Origin: Welwitschia mirabilis
Taxonomy: Eukaryota > Gnetophyta > Gnetopsida > Welwitschiales
Reading direction: 5' to 3'
Length of the DNA stretch: 64,000 bases
Assembly (NCBI GenBank): GCA_051453625.1
Contig: JBOZIK010000001.1
Location: forward strand, 141,041,072 to 141,105,071
A program made the position numbers and the translations under genes. Every line of letters begins with the position of its first letter. Positions within the stretch are counted from its first letter, which is position 1. Of this stretch, positions 33,680 to 45,146 are shown piece after piece. The notes beneath the pieces are model-generated. The model was given only the letters and a program-made list of their open reading frames with translations, was not told where the DNA came from and ran no database searches.

Positions 33680-35010
33680 TCATTAAGAAAATAATCATTA
33701 ATTAAAAGGTCATCAAGAGAGGAAGAAAGTCATAACAAATGATATATGATAATATTATGTTTTCTATCTTTATCAATAATGGTAAAATTAAATTCTTACA
33801 TAATAAGAATCCATCTAATGAGTTTAGTACTAGAATCATTTTTTATTATAAGTTTTCAAATAGCTACATGGTTTATGTAAAGATCATTATAAAAGTTTAA
33901 AAGATAGTATCTAATATTATCAAGGCAAAAGATTATGGCTAGCATTTCTTTTTTAGTAGTAATTGATTATGTTTTTAAAATTTTTTTGCTAAGATAAAAA
34001 ATGACATTAAAATCTTTTTCATATTTTTGTTCTAAAACCCCACTCATAATAATATTACTAGCAGTGAATATGAGCTCAAAATCTTTATTCCAAATGGGTT
34101 CTTTTTATATAAATTTAAAAGATATTATATCTTTAATTATTTTAAAGCAAGTTGATATGATTCATTACAATTGAATGTAGTTTCTTTTGAAAATAATAAG
34201 TAAAGGGATTTATAAATTTTAGCATAATCATAAATAAATTAATGATAGAAACCACAATAATCAAGAAAACATCTAACTTATTTAACATTTATTGGAGGGT
34301 TAAGGTTTTATATGGTACTTTCATTTGCAGTTTCCATCTTGATTTCATTACTAAAAATGTGGTGACCTAAGACAATTCCATTATTTACAAGAAAGACTCT
34401 CTTTTCCCAACTCAAGTGTAGTCCATTCTTTATACATTGATCTAAGAATTTTTTTAATCTTTTCATAATTTATTCAAAGTTTTCACTAAATATTGAGAAG
34501 TCATCTAAAAAAATTTCAATTGAATCCTCTATCATGTTAAAAGAATACCCATCATTAGATGTTAAAACATTTCAGGGGAATGACAAAGTCCAAAAGGCAT
34601 GCATCTAAAAGTAAAGGTTCCAAAAGATAAAGTAAAAGTTGTTTTTTCTTGTTTATCACTAGCTATAAAAACCTAATTGTAACCACTATATCCATCAAAA
34701 AACCAATAAAAGAAATGTCTTTAGATTCTATCAAGAATTTAGTCTAAAAAGAGTGAAGGATAGTGATCTTTCTTTATAACTTCATTAAGATTTCTAAATT
34801 TGATACACATTCTCCACTTTTTATTTTTCTTAGGTACTACCATCAAAGTTCTAATTATTAAAAATGGCATAAATAATTTTAGCATCTACAATTTTGGTGA
34901 TTTCATATTTAATTACTTATTTGATTATTAGGCTTAGTATTTATTATGGTTACCTAACTAGTTTTTCATTATCTTTAAAGTAGGTTTTGTGTTAAAGTAT
35001 GGAAGAGGAA
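33680..35010 (-). pseudogene. Ty3/gypsy RT-RNase H remnant (Athila A)
   Basis: The minus strand carries the RT finger region (VDAKIIYAIF, about 34900), then FRCMPFGLCHSPEMF (about 34600) and the active-site block IEIFLDDFSIFSENFEQI near 34500. The usual hydrophobic-x-Asp-Asp reads Phe-Leu-Asp-Asp, so both aspartates remain. WEKRVFLVNNGIVLGHHIF follows (about 34390). The RNase H end includes STKLIRWILIM near 33830. Stops and frame shifts are frequent. It matches the plus-strand copy in Athila B. Confidence 0.9.
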
Positions 35011-35622
35011 ATGGAAGCTAAATCCTTATGAGTTCAAGAAAATACATTAACCTTAGAATTCAAAAGTAAGATTAAGCTAGATTCTTAGGGTAATGTAATA
35101 TTTTCACTTATTATCAAATATTTCTTAGGATTATTAAATAAAAGATGTATTTTAGACCTCTGGGCAATTCTTTCAGATCTAAGTTGTACTTATCATTACT
35201 TTTTGTTGCAATTTTATCATAAACTATCATCTAGATGATAAAAATGGATGACTAATAATTATCACAAAAAGTTTTAGTTAAATGATATGTTATATTTCTT
35301 TTAGATCTAATGGTTAATTTCTTTATTCTCCAAACTAGAACTATCAGTTCCAAGGTGTTCATAGTTGAGTTCTTCAAAGTCATGTAACTTTAAATTTTCT
35401 ATCTCAATTGGATTATCATATAAGATAGGCTCATGTATCATTAATGATCTCTGTTTAATTCGATAATGTCAAAAAAATAAAGTTGATTTGATTTCTTCCT
35501 CTAGATTCCATTTAACTCCCATGCCTTTTTCAATAACATTAAAACCTCTAATGATAAATTTCTTATTTTTTCTCTAGCACTTCATTATTCTAGTGTATGA
35601 ATCAATGATATAGTAGGTGACT
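35010..35622 (-). pseudogene. Protease-RT linker and protease end (Athila A)
   Basis: After removing the insert at 35623-38700, the protease frame continues here: TYYIIDSYTRIMKC and then FIIRGFNVIEKG lead toward RT, matching the Athila B counterpart (AHCIINTWTKIMECYIG). It also contains one copy of the TCATC...GATGA motif at 35229-35256. Confidence 0.75.
35618..35622. other. Target site duplication, left copy (tgact)
   Basis: Identical to 38701-38705; it brackets the LTR-like insert 35623-38700. Confidence 0.85.
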
Positions 35623-36025
35623 TGTAATACCCCAAAATACTAATGTTAAAATTACAAAATGCTCTAACACTTTGATAACAAGGTGTAACACCCAAATTTA
35701 TTTTTTTAAACTTACAAACATTACTTACTTATTAAGGGATTAAATCCTTAAGATTCCCCTCTATCAAAAGCATTAATAAAAGAGCTATCTATATTATTGA
35801 TAGAAAATTTAGTCTCTATAATTTCCATATCAAGAATTTATAACTTTCTTTAATAATGAATCTCTTTAAGGTGGTCCTCTCCTCCATGATGCCTTAATTA
35901 TTCCATATTTACTATTATTGAGAAGGGAGGGGTTAACATCTTAAGTCACAAGAGCACTAACCATTCATTTGCAATAAATTTTCCTTCTCCTCTCATAAAC
36001 TTACTTCATCACATTAAATTAAATT

Positions 36026-36186
36026 NNNNNNNNNNNNNNNNNNNNNNNNNNNNNNNNNNNNNNNNNNNNNNNNNNNNNNNNNNNNNNNNNNNNNNNNNNN
36101 NNNNNNNNNNNNNNNNNNNNNNNNNNNNNNNNNNNNNNNNNNNNNNNNNNNNNNNNNNNNNNNNNNNNNNNNNNNNNNNNNNNNNN
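36026..36186. other. Assembly gap (161 N)
   Basis: Unknown sequence inside the LTR-like insert; open frames crossing it are not meaningful. Confidence 0.95.
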
Positions 36187-36884
36187 CATAACATCCAAGA
36201 AATTTTCTTCTAAAAACTTCATATGACAAGGGAAAGATAATTTTTTCATACTCCAAGTGTAACATGAAATTAATATGCCAAATCATAATTACCTAAAGAT
36301 TCCTAAAATTCAAAATTTCAAATTGGTATTTTAAACAAGGGAAATAAATACACATTTTAAGGATTCAAGATTTTCATAAATTCCATCAAATAATAGTTGA
36401 AAATATGATTTCCAAAATTTATTACTAGATATTTTCAAGATAAATATTCATCAATCCCATAACATAATCCATTAGAGTGAACTTCACATATTACAAATCA
36501 CACACATAGAAATAAAGAAGTTTATCTCTCATATCAATTAATAGGAAATAGGGACATAAACTCTAAGTAATTAAGATAATAATAATCACAAATTATTCAA
36601 AGAACTTTTCATGAATATAGGGCCAATAAACCTCTTCATTCTTATGTCCACTTTAGCAATTAAGCTCTAGAATTTTCACCTGTTACATAAAATTATGGTA
36701 TGAGAATTATGAAAATCTCATAGACCCTAGTATGATCCAAAAAAGAATAGGTAGTTTAACAAGAATCTTTAAGAATTAAGATGGAAAAGACAAATCAAAA
36801 CTTTAAGAGGATCAAAATATAATATAGATAATGACCTTATAGTTATGAATGAGAATATAATAATTATAATAAATATCTCAATCA

Positions 36885-37340
36885 CTTCACTGCCTCATTT
36901 GGAGATCTGTAAAGCCCACTACCTCATTTAACAATTTGTGGTTCTTATATAATATTTAACTTCATTACCTCATTTGGTGATCTATGAAGCTGACTACCTC
37001 ATTTGGTGNNNNNNNNNNNNNNNNNNNNNNNNNNNNNNNNNNNNNNNNNNNNNNNNNNNNNNNNNNNNNNNNNNNNNNNNNNNNNNNNNNNNNNNNNNNN
37101 NNNNNNNNAGATCTGTGAAGCCCACTACCTCATTTAACAATTTGTGATTCTTATATAATATTTAACTTCATTACCTCATTTGGTGATCTATGAAGCTCAC
37201 TACCTCATTTGGTGATCTATAAAGATGACTATCTCATTTGGATATTTGTGGTAATACAATATCACCACTATATCATTTAATGATTTACGGGATTCTCTCT
37301 TCACTACCTTGTTCAATGATCTATGAATTCCACTGACTCA
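36885..37340. repeat. About 29-bp tandem repeat (cactacctcatttggtgatctgtgaagcc)-type array
   Basis: Imperfect units built around ctacctcatttggtgatct repeat about a dozen times from 36885 across gap flanks, with related units to about 37800. Two gaps fall in the array and their flanks are duplicated, so copy number is not reliable. Confidence 0.75.
37009..37108. other. Assembly gap (100 N) with duplicated flanks
   Basis: 106 bp at 36903-37008 recur at 37109-37214 with about three differences. Confidence 0.9.
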
Positions 37341-37387
37341 TTCAGTGATCTATGGAAACCCATAATCATAAGTTCAAATAAATGATA

Positions 37388-37725
37388 NNNNNNNNNNNNN
37401 NNNNNNNNNNNNNNNNNNNNNNNNNNNNNNNNNNNNNNNNNNNNNNNNNNNNNNNNNNNNNNNNNNNNNNNNNNNNNNNNNNNNNNNNNNNNNNNNNNNN
37501 NNNNNNNNNNNNNNNNNNNNNNNNNNNNNNNNNNNNNNNNNNNNNNNNNNNNNNNNNNNNNNNNNNNNNNNNNNNNNNNNNNNNNNNNNNNNNNNNNNNN
37601 NNNNNNNNNNNNNNNNNNNNNNNNNNNNNNNNNNNNNNNNNNNNNNNNNNNNNNNNNNNNNNNNNNNNNNNNNNNNNNNNNNNNNNNNNNNNNNNNNNNN
37701 NNNNNNNNNNNNNNNNNNNNNNNNN
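37388..37725. other. Assembly gap (338 N) with duplicated flanks
   Basis: 114 bp at 37274-37387 recur at 37726-37839 with about five differences. Confidence 0.9.
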
Positions 37726-38126
37726 CATTTAATGATTTACGGGATTCTCTCTTCACTACCTTATTCAATGATCTGTGGATTCCACTGCCTCATTCAGTGA
37801 TCTATGGAAACCCATAACCATAAGTTCAAATAAATGATATCAAGAAGCTAAGATAGGTTTGACCACAACATAACTCCTTGATAAGATTTCAACAATAAGA
37901 TAACAAGATAAGTATGAATAGGATTTAATCATAAATTTTCATCTCATACAAGAAATATAACTTCAAGATATCAAAGAAAGAATAAATAAAGGTAAGATAT
38001 GCATCAACACAGAGTTTTTTCTCTTATTCAAGCAACACATGATTTAACAATAAACTTATAGGAATACATACACATAAATCTCAGCAAACAAATGCATAAA
38101 GAAGAACCATCAAGAAAATACAATAG

Positions 38127-38260
38127 NNNNNNNNNNNNNNNNNNNNNNNNNNNNNNNNNNNNNNNNNNNNNNNNNNNNNNNNNNNNNNNNNNNNNNNNNN
38201 NNNNNNNNNNNNNNNNNNNNNNNNNNNNNNNNNNNNNNNNNNNNNNNNNNNNNNNNNNNN
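38127..38260. other. Assembly gap (134 N)
   Basis: Unknown sequence inside the LTR-like insert. Confidence 0.95.
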
Positions 38261-38700
38261 AGAGAATAATCATGAAATGATAAAACACATAGATACAAAA
38301 GAACACGACATAAAGCGATGGTTAAGAAGGGGTTACAAAATGTCTCATACAAGATTGCTTGGTCATCGAGTGCTTTTAATAACATAAATAAAGATAATTA
38401 TTTACATTTAATAATTAGCAAAAAGGATAAATAACATGTCTTCATAATATACATTTAATTAAGAATAATTTTTAAAAAGTGCATAAGTAAATAAAAGAAA
38501 TCATTTCCACCACAGAAGCATTTGAAAATTGTAGCCAACAATTAATCAAAGGTACTCATATTGAAATTTAATAAGATTGCATCTCAAGAACATAACATTT
38601 AAAAAAACTAGAGGTTTTAAATAATTCAATATTTTCTAAATATTTCATTAAACATAACCTTTGTAGATTTTGTAAGAAAACTAAAAATATGGATTTGACA

Positions 38701-38705
38701 TGACT
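38701..38705. other. Target site duplication, right copy (tgact)
   Basis: Identical to 35618-35622. Confidence 0.85.
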
Positions 38706-39020
38706 GCATAAAATTATCTTCTCAGAAGTAGTGGGGAACCTTCATTATGTTCAACCTTAATAATGACCACATCTATAGGATAGAAGACTAAATCTTTAAT
38801 AATTCCTAAAAGTTTCTTGACTCAAGTATCAACTAATTCTAAGATAATATGTATATTTTCAATTCTATTTTCTAATCTATGCCTTTTAGAAATATGAAGA
38901 GGCATGATATTAACACTCGTTCCTATATCAATTAATGTTTTTTTAATTCTTTTACTTCCTTTTAAAGTGATACTATCTATAGATAATCCAGGATCCTTAA
39001 ATTTTAGATGTTTTTACATA
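38701..39020 (-). pseudogene. Ty3/gypsy aspartic protease remnant (Athila A)
   Basis: The minus strand reads LIDIGTSVNIMPLHISKR near 38940, corresponding to the Athila 'LCDLGASVNLMPLS' strand with the catalytic Asp kept as Ile-Asp-Ile-Gly. IKDLVFYPIDVVIIKVEHNE and a decayed 'ILGRPF' segment lead to FYAV at the insertion point. The domain resumes at 35622 across the insert. Confidence 0.85.
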
Positions 39021-39379
39021 ACTAAGTTAAATATGAATTGAGCTAGGAAGAATTCATTAGTCATGGTTTGTTTTCATTTCCTCCTGACTAGGTCTTTCCA
39101 TAACTTGGCATATTTAGTATTTTCTTGAAAGAGTTTTCAAAAAGGTAAATTTATATTTATGTATTTTATTAAGGCTTTTAAATTCTCATCAAAAGTAGGA
39201 TCTGTATTTACTATATCAAGCTAAGGAATAGTACGTTACTTTCTTTTATTATTTTGCAAAGAATTTTTTATGGTAGGTTTATCATTTAAGGACGAAAGAA
39301 AGTTATGTTTTTCTAAAAGTTTTACATCATGTTCCTCATCTATTTCATTGGATTTGGAACTTAAAGCTTATTATATAGT

Positions 39380-40700
39380 GGTGTTGTATCATTTCCACTT
39401 CTAGTTATTACTTTTCAATCTTTTCTAATGTTATTTGGATTAGGTAATGATTAAAATGGAAGTGATCCTTATGGTCTTTGATTAACTAACATTGTTTGTT
39501 AAAGAACACTTACTATATTTTCAATGTTTTTGCTTTGATTTTTAATGGATAAGTTTATTCCTTCTTGCATTTTTCTTAACTTCTAAATAGAATCTCTAAG
39601 TGGATCATTTTGATTTTGTTAAAAGTTTGAAGTACTTGCTTGAAAATTGAAGCTACTAGGTTGAATGTTTAAACTATTTGATTGAAAATATGAACTATGT
39701 GGTTAAAAATTTAAACCTTTAAATACATTTTCATAAGTTAAAAGTTTGATTATTTACCTACTGAAGTTGAAATTGAGTTTGATTTCTAAATCTTAAAGAG
39801 TTGTGATTAAATGTACGTACCTCTTCATACATTCTCTTTGTAAGTTGTCAATAAATGACATGCTTTTATTGCATGATAATTATCTTCATATGAATTGCAT
39901 GTTAAAACTACATTATTTTTAGTTTCTACTTTTGAATCTAGAGTCATTTAAGTGTATTTTTCTAAGGTGGTGGTAAAATATGAAATGACATTAATGGAAT
40001 TATGTTGAACTTCCTCCTTTTCTTATCTTACTTCTTTAAGATCTTGTATCATTTGACCTATAGTGCAATTATCTCTAGAAGTTGGTTTCAGCTAAGTTTG
40101 ACTAATTTTAACAAGTTCTTCTAACAACTTTCATGATTCTTCTAATATTAAGTTCATAATGTTGTCACCATAAGTTTGACTATTTAATCCATTATAAAAA
40201 TAATCTATTAATTCTTTTTTAGAAAATTCATCAATAGGACTAGAGTGTATTACTATGATATATCTTTCATATGTTATGGCATAATATTCAGTAGGTTAGA
40301 AATTTTTAACTTATTTTCTTCTTTTTCTTATTATGCTCTCATTCATAAATCATTTAGTAAAAGCTTTTTATACTTGGTTCCATATTTTAAGACTTTTATA
40401 AGGAATTGTTCCTAACCGTAGTTTCACTTTTTCTCTAAGTGTGATGGGGAATATTACCATGCAATATGTTTTTTTTACCATTTTCTGAAGTACGCACTAA
40501 TTTTTTTGTGTCAACTAAATTTAGAAAGGCTCTTCTTCAAGTTCTCCAGAAAATAAGGATATGCACTCAAATTTTTAAGCTCGATATCATTACAAAGAAG
40601 TAGGTTAAAAGAATTTTGAATCTTACATTTTATATTTACAATTAAATATCTAAGCATAGCATTTATATTTGCATTTGTATTCATATTTAACATTGATATG
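39380..40700 (-). pseudogene. Athila-type Gag remnant (Athila A)
   Basis: The minus-strand frame from about 40690 (MLNMNTNANINAMLRYLIVN, then CKIQNSFNLL and DIELKNLSAYPYFLENL) is clearly the same protein as the plus-strand start at 45881 in Athila B. Further on, PIDEFSKKELIDYFYNGL (about 40230) is the Athila Gag 'FYxGL' segment, followed by LKEVR and EKEEVQHNSI. Stops are common. About 790 bp separate the start from the primer site. Confidence 0.85.
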
Positions 40701-41465
40701 ATTGATGTATGGGATGAAATAGCTTCTTTTTACTTATGCATTGTATTCAATATAGATGAAGAAAAATGATTTGCTTCTACACTAGTGATTTATTTTAAAA
40801 ATTTAGATTCTAAAACAATAAAAGATAAAAAATCTTTTTGTTTAACTCTTGAAACTCTTTATGTACCTAGGATATGCATATCTAAGTTAAGCTTGAAGTT
40901 GACCAAGACTTCTCTAATATTTTCCTTAATTAGCATCTAATCCTTTTGATATTTCATCTTTTTACCCAAGTTTATCATGTTCTTTCATACTTCATAAAAT
41001 ATTATTTCATTCTCTTGTTTATTATTCTAATGATATCAAAGATAACTTATAGATATAATTTTATAGAAAATTAAAAACTAAAGATTAAAAAAATATTTCA
41101 TGAAAAAAGAATTAGAAATAATAAAACTAATGATTATTTGCCTTGTTATCTAGATAGTATATGGGATTATGAAAATTTCTTACACCATGGAAACTAAAAA
41201 TAGAACTATGGAAAATAAAAAGAAAAATACTGACACTAGCCTATCATCTGCTGGATCATCTAGATGATAGAGGAGATGACAAAGATTTACTATGCTATGA
41301 AAATGAAAATGGTGAAATGAAAATGTGGAAAGAATATCTACAGAAAATGCAAAACGAAAACCTATGATTCTACTATAAAAATAAAATGCTACTCAAAAAA
41401 TTAAATTGAATGGCAATTAAAAGTACTTATCTTAGTAATGATAGTCCTTAAATTTCTTATGGTCT

Positions 41466-41483
41466 TCCCTAGCAATACTACCA
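41466..41483 (-). other. Decayed primer-binding site of Athila A (Asp-tRNA type)
   Basis: Minus-strand TGGTAGTATTGCTAGGGA lies three T's inside the LTR. Compared with the complement of plant tRNA-Asp 3' end it matches at 12 of 18 positions, and five of the six differences are C-to-T or G-to-A. Confidence 0.75.
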
Positions 41484-41486
41484 AAA

Positions 41487-42709
41487 TGCTATGGTATATA
41501 TTTATGTAATTCATTATGTTCTTAATTAAATCCAATCAATCATAAGTACTTGCATGAAACACATGCTATAATACATCTAGGAGTTAACCTAGATATTGTA
41601 ATCCATTAAAGGCACTAGACAAGAAGAAGGAGAATTAATTTCAAATGAAATATTTTTGTATTTTAATTAAGTAGATAAAAATAAAGAATGATGCAAGAAA
41701 ATAATGCAAAGTCAACACACTAATGCAAGGAAATGCAAATGAAAACTATTTTTAAAAAATATTTATTTCACTACCAAATATTCCTATCATAAAAACCAAC
41801 CCTAATAACCCATATTAACCAAGTAAAATTGTTTGTTAATCCTAACAAACATAAGCTATTAGGTACATCTAACAGGATATAATGATATGTGATGATTAAG
41901 CTATGTAATGTAACTACTAAGTAATAATTTCAACCTTAACAAAGCTTTTCTTCATGATATATATTAACTATAAATCTATCATGGAATCATAACCAACATA
42001 AACCATAAGGGATACACATAAGAAGGTATAAAGCAAAATAGAATTTTTGTTATTAAACATTCATCTTATAAAGTAGTAGCACTATAATGAATGATATACA
42101 ACCTGACACCAAGGAATACATCTCTTAACAATAATGGATAGGTCTCTTATCCTTCAACCTCCTCTCACAAGACTCAATCGCCCAAAAAAATTTAATTAAT
42201 GGAGTGAAGGTAAGGAGGTTTTATTATTTATAAAAAAATAGAATAGCTAATAGATATAGCAAAAACCATAGTAATGCACAAAAGGTACATGACACTTTGC
42301 AAAATTTATATCAAGTTTAATACATCTGTTACAAAGTTAGATGTTCATGTGCTAGTCATTAGGATAATAGAGGAGATGATATTACATCAGAAAAGGTTCC
42401 ACATTAGTTTCATCTTTGATTGAGTCAACATCTTTTATCTGTATAGTTATCTAGATGATTAAGGAAATGATGGCTTTGTAAGTTCTTTCTTCATATCAAA
42501 TTAGCATTTTTTATTGTTAAACTCCACTCCATAATGTGAAGTCTTAGATTTTGCATGAAATTATATTAAATGTTATAAATATTTTTATACATTCCTATGA
42601 TTATTGTAGTAACTCTCCATTATTATTAAACTTCATCTAAAACTGTCTAAATGTCCTGTAAAAATATTCAAAATACCCTATCAAATATATACAATTTAGC
42701 ATTATAACA
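41487..42709 (-). repeat. 5' LTR of Athila A
   Basis: Minus strand starts TGTTATAATGC and ends CATAGCA; aligns with 25615-26850. Its first ~80 bases also align loosely with the Athila B LTR start. Confidence 0.8.
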
Positions 42710-42714
42710 TACAT

Positions 42715-43540
42715 CTATCCTACAACTTAGTTTTAAAATAGGATTTCAAAAATGCTAAAATGAATTTCTAATGATGGAACTTAAAAGCTAACTCATCTAC
42801 TAACATGTCTAGAACAAATGAAACACTTAAAAAGTGAATTTAAAGCCTTAAAAACATCATTCTTTTATGATTTTTAATCAAATATGAAAATATTCTTCTC
42901 TTTTTATGAAATGACATAAATATCTCTTTAAATGATCAAAATCCTTTGATAAATCTTTAAAGATCATCATTCTTTAATTGAATTTCATAAGTATGAATTT
43001 GAATCTTTCTCATTTGATGATATGAATGCTTTTTTAGTCAAATAAAATGATCTTTAACAAATATCAATTTATTTAAACATTAAATAAATGTGTAATTAAA
43101 GTATGAAATACAATCAAGATGAATTGACTTAATTTGTTGAAACTTCTATTGTTGATGAAGCTTATTAAAGTGGAAAAAAAGCATTTATCAATATTTCAAG
43201 CATTAAAGGAATCATCAAATAAAGTAAGAAAAAAATAAAGCAAACTAGAAATAGGTCTTTAATCTATTAGGATTCTATTCATCTCTTCAAGAGCTATTAA
43301 GATTTTCTTAATAGGTGTCTATTTACATGCTTTTATTATTGAATTAAATGCATTCCATTCCACCTCACTAATGTTGAACATATCCCTTTTATTTTTTCAA
43401 AAAATATAACTTCCTAAAACCTATGTTGATATAAAAAGAAAAATAAATCTATTTAACTAATTGACACTAAGGCACACATGAAAACTAGCATGTACAACAT
43501 TATCATGATCATATCAAACCAAATAATATGATAATTCCTT
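42715..43540. other. AT-rich region without recognised gene
   Basis: It lies just downstream (minus strand) of the copia RNase H remnant, so it could hold that element's 3' end and LTR, but no partner copy was found in the window. Confidence 0.35.
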
Positions 43541-43915
43541 CTTTTAAATGATGGGATTAGAATTGGCATCTTTAACTTGAATCAAGTTTAGCCTTAAAAA
43601 AAATTTATTCATCTTAAATGAAGGTAGTCTATTTGTTAAGAGATCTGTACATTATTCTTTAGTTGAAATGTACATAAACCTTACAAATACATAATAATTT
43701 ATAACTATTCAAATGATTTCAAAATCCATAATATGTGTTAGAAAGCATCAGTTATAGAAATATATTCAGAATCAGTTAATAATGATGAAATTAAGATTTG
43801 ATTTATACTTTTCTAATAAATTAGATTTTTACCATGAAAAATTATGATGCCTGAAGTGGATTTTTTATCATCTAGATACCAAATTTATTAGCATAAAAAA
43901 AAAATATAATTTTTC
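43540..43915 (-). pseudogene. Ty1/copia RNase H remnant
   Basis: The minus strand reads DDKKSTSGIIIFHGKNLI (about 43873-43820), then LTDSEYISITDAF, and in the next frame DLLTNRLPSFKMNKFF near 43640. These are the plant copia RNase H blocks 'DDRKSTSGYxxFLGxxLISW', 'STESEYxxxxxA' and 'DxLTKxLPxxKFxxF'. The fragment ends exactly where Athila B inserted. The sequence after that insertion (54522 onward) does not continue as RT, so the copia element was already truncated or interrupted there. Confidence 0.85.
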
Positions 43916-43920
43916 ATCTT
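43916..43920. other. Target site duplication of Athila B, left copy (atctt)
   Basis: Identical to 54517-54521. Confidence 0.9.
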
Positions 43921-45125
43921 TTCTATGATGTTAATTTATAGGATTTTAATGGGATATTTTAAGTACTTTCATAGAAAATTTATATAGGTTTATATATAAT
44001 TATAATGATTATGGAGAATCAATAAGATGATCACTGAAATATGTAATTCTTGACATATTTGAAGGAATTTTAGGCATATTTTGATACTTTTTATTTTAAA
44101 TAAAATATTAATAATATAGAAGATTAATTTATCTTAAGATGAAAATATAAAGAGGCCTATCATCTTCTTTGTCATCCCAATGATAGTCAGGATGATACTA
44201 CTACTAACATGGACTGACGCTGCAGAGTTGACTATAAGGCTTAAAACTAATGAATTATCTCTTCTTATGGAGTATCATCCCCAGTGTCATCCTCATGATA
44301 AATAGGATGGCAAGTATTTTGTATGAATAAAAGTAAATTATTTTTTTCATGAGGTCATGGAGCCCATGTGGATTACTGGGTTTCTTTTCTAACTTCTATG
44401 GTTTTGGTTCTAGAACTTTATGTAAAGCTATACTTGAAATTCATGTAACAGAAGATTGAAGGATAAGAGATCCATCATTAGCTATAGAGAGAATATTTCC
44501 TTGGTGTTGGGCTGAGTATCCTACATTAGAGTGTTATTACTTTATTTGTAAGTAGATGCTAATTGATGAATAATATAAAAACTCTTTTCACTTTTCTTGT
44601 GTAAATCTCCCTTAGAATTTATGTTGATTATGATTGAGTAACAATTTCATAGTTTATCCAGATTATAAGGGTAACCTTTATTAAGGTTGACATTATTAGT
44701 TTAGATCTTGCATGACATTTCATTTTCATATTTGCACTTATTCACTTTTTTTTTGGCATATCTTATAACTTGTATTAATTAGGAATAAGTGATAACTCTT
44801 CTTAATTGATCTAAGCTATAAGGTTAATTTTATAATAGAAGTATTGGAATTCAAATAAACTTATTACACTTGTAATTCATCCATTTTTATTTCATCATCA
44901 TTCATCTTGCATTACATTTACATTGTTTTTTATTTACATTTCTTAAAGAAAAAAGACTAAAAATACTTTATGAAATTAATTCTCTAAATTTTTAGTCTAA
45001 TGCCTTTAATAGATTATGACATTTAGGTTGATTCTCATCTATAATAGTGTGTGTTTTTTTATAAGTATTATTACTTATATGTTTTATCTAAGGACTTAAA
45101 GATTACACAAATTTACACTGCAACA
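43921..45125 (+). repeat. 5' LTR of Athila B
   Basis: Aligns with 53262-54516 from TATGATGTTAATTTATAGG to AATTTACACTGCAACA. The terminal TG has become TT. Confidence 0.9.
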
Positions 45126-45128
45126 TTT

Positions 45129-45146
45129 TAACACTATTGCTAAGAA
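45129..45146 (+). other. Decayed primer-binding site of Athila B (Asp-tRNA type)
   Basis: TAACACTATTGCTAAGAA lies three T's after the LTR. Compared with the complement of the plant tRNA-Asp 3' end, nine of 18 positions match and all nine differences are C-to-T or G-to-A. Confidence 0.8.

Larger units (their letters stand above)
35623..38700. mobile_element. Solo LTR or short LTR-type element inserted in the Athila A protease
   Basis: Starts TGTAATACCCCAAAATAC and ends GGATTTGACA (TG...CA) with perfect 5-bp duplications. Removing it restores collinearity of the protease with Athila B. Near its left end are a GCTCTAACACTTTGATAAC stretch and TGTAACACCC (about 35691), typical of LTR/primer-site junctions of some plant gypsy elements. 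The 3.1 kb may therefore hold more than a single LTR. No coding domain was seen. It contains about 29-bp tandem repeats and four N gaps, so the true length is uncertain. Confidence 0.8.
25615..42709 (-). mobile_element. Athila-like Ty3/gypsy retrotransposon (Athila A), rearranged and nested
   Basis: A minus-strand element with 5' LTR 41487-42709, decayed Asp-tRNA primer site, Gag, protease, RT, RNase H and integrase in gypsy order. It has a long 3' region and two successive 3' LTR copies (25615-26850 and a partial one at 28092-28357). A 3.1-kb LTR-like element sits in the protease (35623-38700). Flanking 5-mers gaaat and tacat do not match well, so a single clean insertion is not proven. Coding domains are the same family as Athila B on the other strand at 43921-54516. 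Confidence 0.8.

Noticed and set aside
36885-37340. 29-bp repeats at regular spacing, superficially like a CRISPR array
   Set aside because: Units are head-to-tail without unique spacers, in a plant LTR-type element.
36009-38385. Several open frames of 60-150 codons spanning 36009-36286, 37313-37768 and 38028-38385
   Set aside because: They are open only because they cross N runs; flanking real sequence contributes a few codons.
25610-42714. Target site duplication for Athila A
   Set aside because: Flanks gaaat and tacat match at only three of five bases, and the 3' end is duplicated, so no duplication is claimed.
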